NCBI GenBank assembly: GCA_946478915.1
Contig: CAMLER010000018.1
Coordinates: 1-18,093 of the forward strand
Direction of reading: 5' to 3'
DNA from: an uncultured Chryseolinea sp.
GTDB taxonomy: Bacteria; Bacteroidota; Bacteroidia; Cytophagales; Cyclobacteriaceae
DNA: 18,093 bases
Shown here: positions 15,362-18,093 of the stretch, piece after piece
Layout: each line of letters opens with the position of its first letter
How positions within the stretch are numbered: position 1 is the stretch's first letter
Translations under genes and position numbers: made by a program
The notes under the pieces: generated by a model
What the model was told of the DNA's origin: nothing
What the model saw: the letters and a program-made list of their open reading frames with translations, nothing else
Database searches by the model: none

Positions 15362-15826
15362 ATGACAAGCAAGATTAACATCCGTCCGGCGACGCGCGAT
15401 GATCTCCCTACCATATTAAAATTTGAGCAGGGAATTATAGAAGCAGAACGACCCTTTGATCCAACCCTGAAGCCGGGAATGTTTCATTATTATGATCTTG
15501 GAGCCAGGATAAAAGATCCCAATGCCGCCGTGGTTGTGGCAGAAGATAATGGGAAACTCATCGCTGGTGGAAGCGCTGTGATCAAGCAAGGTAATCACTA
15601 CAACATTTTCAACGACTACGCTTTTCTTGGGTTCATGTTTGTTGTGCCCGAATATCGCGGTCGGGGAGTAAACAGTCTGATTATTGAAGCTTTGATCGAT
15701 TGGTCCCGAAAAAAAGGACTGAATGAAATCCGGCTTCAGGTTTACAGCGACAACGATCCAGCTATCCGCGCGTACGAAAAAGTAGGATTTAAAAAGATCC
15801 TTACCGAAATGCGACTTGATGTATAA
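15362..15826 (+). CDS. GNAT family N-acetyltransferase
   Basis: The protein has 154 residues, a normal single-domain GNAT length. It begins with the typical IRPATRDDLPTILKFE. The acetyl-CoA pyrophosphate-binding motif A is seen at VVPEYRGRGVNSLIIEAL (Arg99-Gly-Arg-Gly102), and motif B at NDPAIRAYEKVGFKK. It transfers an acetyl group from acetyl-CoA to an amine of an unknown small molecule or protein. The start ATG at 15362 is the first codon of the conserved region. It is probably transcribed with the DinB-like gene and converges on the beta-lactamase-like gene with only 20 bases between stops. Confidence 0.92.
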   Translation: MTSKINIRPATRDDLPTILKFEQGIIEAERPFDPTLKPGMFHYYDLGARIKDPNAAVVVAEDNGKLIAGGSAVIKQGNHYNIFNDYAFLGFMFVVPEYRGRGVNSLIIEALIDWSRKKGLNEIRLQVYSDNDPAIRAYEKVGFKKILTEMRLDV

Positions 15827-15846
15827 AAGTAAACCATCCTCGCCAA

Positions 15847-16950
15847 CTATTCATTCCCCAGAAAAAAATCCGCAAGATCCTTTCCCAGCTTGCCACCGAA
15901 TTCAGAGTTTGTAAAAAATACAAAGCCCCAATCCTCTTGTTTATCGAGCAGGTACATACAAGAAAATCCGTCGTTGTTTCCATTGTGAAAAAAAATATTG
16001 TGATATGGTTTATCCACGGTATTAAACCCCAAGGTGTAAAATGCTTTGACCGTGGCGTCGGGAAGCTCGGAATGTTGTTTGAAAAGTTCATCATAGCTCG
16101 ATTTGGAAAGGAGCTCTTCATTCATCACTGCTATCATCCATTTGGAAAAGTCGATCGGTTCAGAATGAATTGAATATGCTGCACCAAATTCCTTTGATCC
16201 CTTGATATACCAATAGTCGTTTTTCCAATCAATAAGATTTAAGGACTCGTCGTATGGGGCTGCCTTATTTGCAATCGTATAGAGGGTTTGGATAAATACC
16301 GTGTGATCCATTCCTAGTGGTTTGGCAATTCTTTTCTGAAAAGCGGCTTCCAACCCATTCCAATCTGTGCCCTCAATACTTCGCAAAACCATCGCCAGGT
16401 ATTGATAGCCTTCTCCCGAATATTCATAGCTGGTGCCTGGTTCGAATTTTATTTTCAAAGTTTTGTCAGGCTCATTTTCTCTCCAGTTTGGAAAGCCTGA
16501 GCGATGACTCAGTACCATGCGCGCCGTGATCATTTTATATCGCTCGTCATGCTCAATGTCCGGATAGGGCAAGTACTCATAGAGCGGTTTGTCGAGATCA
16601 AGTCTGCCCTCCTCCACATACGTCATTATGAAAAACGCAAAAACAGATTTGGACATCGATGCTCCTTCAAAAATTGTTTTCTCCGTGACGGGAATCTTCT
16701 CCTCAAGATCTGCATATCCCATAGTTCTGTGATACCAAACTTTCCCATCGTTGATTACAGCGATTGAAAGTCCTGGAATTTTTAATTCATCCATTTTAGC
16801 TTGAAGGAATTCATCGATTGTTTCCTTTGATACCCGGAAGTCATTCGAACGCTGTGATTCGCCGGTACACGCCGAGACCAAGCAAAGCAAGGCCATGAGA
16901 AATGAAAAAGACGTAAATATTTGAGTTGGCAATTTAAAAGCGGCACTCAT
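15847..16950 (-). CDS. Serine beta-lactamase-like (class C family) lipoprotein
   Basis: The protein has 367 residues. A lipoprotein signal (FLMALLCLVSA before Cys28) anchors it in the envelope. The beta-lactamase/transpeptidase-like domain (PF00144-type) shows all three active-site motifs: SMSK (Ser98, Lys101), YSG (Tyr177) and HNG (His322 to Gly324), the last replacing KTG as in many esterases and peptidases of the family. It is therefore more likely an esterase, D-aminopeptidase or cell-wall peptide hydrolase than a true beta-lactamase; resistance should not be assumed. The gene stands alone, starts 65 bp from the end of the MDR gene and could be read through from it. Confidence 0.92.
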   Translation of the reverse strand: MSAAFKLPTQIFTSFSFLMALLCLVSACTGESQRSNDFRVSKETIDEFLQAKMDELKIPGLSIAVINDGKVWYHRTMGYADLEEKIPVTEKTIFEGASMSKSVFAFFIMTYVEEGRLDLDKPLYEYLPYPDIEHDERYKMITARMVLSHRSGFPNWRENEPDKTLKIKFEPGTSYEYSGEGYQYLAMVLRSIEGTDWNGLEAAFQKRIAKPLGMDHTVFIQTLYTIANKAAPYDESLNLIDWKNDYWYIKGSKEFGAAYSIHSEPIDFSKWMIAVMNEELLSKSSYDELFKQHSELPDATVKAFYTLGFNTVDKPYHNIFFHNGNNDGFSCMYLLDKQEDWGFVFFTNSEFGGKLGKDLADFFLGNE

Positions 16951-17015
16951 TCCAGTCAGAAATTTAATTTAGCATAATAGCGATCGCATTGTGAACGTGC
17001 CTACAATAATTCATT

Positions 17016-17915
17016 TCATTGTGCTGCGACCTTTACCGATACATTTCCTCGCTTATGAAATTTTTCAACATACGCGTGGGCGTCTCTGATAGATTGCAGA
17101 TCATAAGTCCGGTCAATAATAGTCCTCAATTTGCCTGCTTCGATAACATCCTTCAGAGTCTTTAAGTCGTTTTCACTCTTTTTTGGCGAACCAGTTACCG
17201 ATACGTAAGCACCTGCCGGCTTCAATATTTTTTTGCACTGAGATCGGGAGATTTTTCCAACAGCATCGAAAACGACATCAAATTTTATGGGTAGGTTTCT
17301 AAAATCCTCTACTGTATAATCTACTACCCTCTCTGCTCCCAGCGACAGTACCATTTCCTTATTCCGGGTGCTGCATACACCTGTTACGTCAGCATTAAAA
17401 TACCTGGCAAGCTGAACAGCAAAAGTACCCACACTTCCCGAAGCACCATATATCAGAACGTTATGCCCCGGTTGCACTCGAGCTTGCCTCAAGAATTGAA
17501 GCGCTGTAAGTGCACCGATTGGGATAGTCGCAGCTTCTTCAAAAGTCATGTTGGAGGGCTTAAATTCTACAAGCTCGTTATCGGGAAGACATTTGTATTC
17601 CGCATATCCACCGAACATAAACCCGCAAGAAGCAAAAACGCTATCACCTTTTTTAAACCTTGTAACCTGACTTCCAACTTCATCCACAACACCTGCTAAC
17701 TCGAATCCCAGTATCTTGACCCTCTTCGGTTTGAGCAGTCCCGAAAAAAGTCTAACCAGAAAGGGTTCTGCCTTTCTCATTCGCCAATCTCCTGCTGTGA
17801 CCGAAGTTGCCATCACTTTTACGAGTATCTCATTTTCCTTTGGTTTGGGCTTCGGAATTTCTCTTAGTTCCAGCACATCAGGTGGGCCGTATCGTTCGTA
17901 GATTACTGCTTTCAT
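17016..17915 (-). CDS. Zinc-independent MDR oxidoreductase (quinone-reductase type)
   Basis: The protein has 299 residues. The N-terminal GroES-like domain begins MKAVIYERYGPPDVLELREI, and the Rossmann domain carries the NADPH-binding motif IYGASGSVGTFAVQLA (residues about 155-170). The cysteine and histidine ligands of zinc alcohol dehydrogenases are absent, so it belongs to the quinone oxidoreductase-like branch of the medium-chain dehydrogenase/reductase superfamily. It likely reduces a quinone or an activated double bond using NADPH. It is a little shorter than the usual 320-340 residues but has no visible break. Its ATG overlaps the stop codon of the upstream gene (ATGA), implying translational coupling. 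Confidence 0.92.
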   Translation of the reverse strand: MKAVIYERYGPPDVLELREIPKPKPKENEILVKVMATSVTAGDWRMRKAEPFLVRLFSGLLKPKRVKILGFELAGVVDEVGSQVTRFKKGDSVFASCGFMFGGYAEYKCLPDNELVEFKPSNMTFEEAATIPIGALTALQFLRQARVQPGHNVLIYGASGSVGTFAVQLARYFNADVTGVCSTRNKEMVLSLGAERVVDYTVEDFRNLPIKFDVVFDAVGKISRSQCKKILKPAGAYVSVTGSPKKSENDLKTLKDVIEAGKLRTIIDRTYDLQSIRDAHAYVEKFHKRGNVSVKVAAQ

Positions 17916-18093
17916 AACTTTTTGATTGACTGTGTTGTCGGCATGGATCGTATAAAGAGGACAACACCTGGGATTTTCTCCACAATTATTTCGATTTCCG
18001 TTCTACTGGTGCGCGAATGAACGCCAAGATGATAAATAAATCCAACCAAGGTTTTATGATGCTCATCCATCATCAAAGCATCTGGCCCAATCC
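17912..18093 (-). CDS. C-terminal end of an unidentified protein (partial)
   Basis: On the minus strand one frame is open from the right edge of the window to a TGA at 17914-17912, giving 60 residues ending in SMPTTQSIKKL. The stop overlaps the start of the MDR gene by four bases (ATGA), the classic sign of co-translated operon genes. This supports it being real although the start lies outside the window. The fragment is mixed helix and strand, with IYHLGVHSRTSR followed by IVEKIPGVVLF. I do not recognise the family. Confidence 0.7.
   Translation of the reverse strand, partial: IGPDALMMDEHHKTLVGFIYHLGVHSRTSRTEIEIIVEKIPGVVLFIRSMPTTQSIKKL

Noticed and set aside
15847..16950. Beta-lactam resistance gene
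   Set aside because: The family motifs are present, but the lipoprotein signal, the HNG third motif and the lack of resistance context fit the broad esterase/peptidase relatives better.
1..18093. CRISPR array, tRNA, rRNA, insertion sequence, prophage or toxin-antitoxin pair
   Set aside because: No spaced identical repeats, no tRNA T-loop context, no transposase or integrase motifs and no paired small genes were found on either strand.

Overview
The window looks like a chromosomal segment of a Bacteroidota, most likely a Cytophagales-type soil or water bacterium. This is inferred from several signs: lipoprotein signals, a very large periplasmic two-propeller (Reg_prop/Y_Y_Y) sensor kinase of the type common in this phylum, an NrtR/AraR-like Nudix regulator, near-absence of Shine-Dalgarno sequences, and several TAnnTTTG -7 promoter elements. 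Base composition and coding style look even, and I see no integrase, transposase, phage gene, CRISPR array, tRNA or rRNA.

Left part (1-5000): the 3' portion of a membrane-anchored TolB-like/TPR protein enters from the left edge (+). Next is a lipoprotein that joins a short beta-helix-like segment to an alpha/beta hydrolase (+), closed by a strong intrinsic terminator. After a 366-bp convergent gap with heptad-phased repeats comes a three-TM DUF3179 protein (-). Middle (5000-9600), all on the minus strand: a 450-550 bp non-coding stretch with a minus-strand terminator-like hairpin, a small membrane-anchored protein of unknown function, a DHA1-like MFS efflux transporter, and prfB. prfB is release factor 2; its first 20 codons lie in another frame and are joined by the classical programmed +1 frameshift. 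A small exported protein of unknown function follows.

Right part (9600-18093): a divergent intergenic region leads into a 1163-residue sensor histidine kinase (+) with no receiver or DNA-binding domain and no response regulator nearby. It converges on an NrtR/AraR-like regulator (-) whose Nudix box has lost key acidic residues. A 758-bp region without a recognisable gene follows, then a DinB-like protein and a GNAT acetyltransferase (+, probably one operon). They converge on a serine beta-lactamase-like lipoprotein (-). The last unit (-) is a zinc-independent MDR oxidoreductase whose start codon overlaps by 4 bp the stop of a gene running off the right edge.

Most genes are ordinary housekeeping or accessory functions and do not form one pathway. 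I find no convincing new multi-gene system. The most unusual sequence-level signal is a set of degenerate 7-bp-phased repeats in intergenic regions, several starting 0-3 bases after a stop codon; one convergent gene pair carries such arms facing each other as an inverted repeat. Other points of note are the beta-helix/hydrolase fusion, the degenerate Nudix regulator with a possible operator, and folded-looking elements in the two large gaps.
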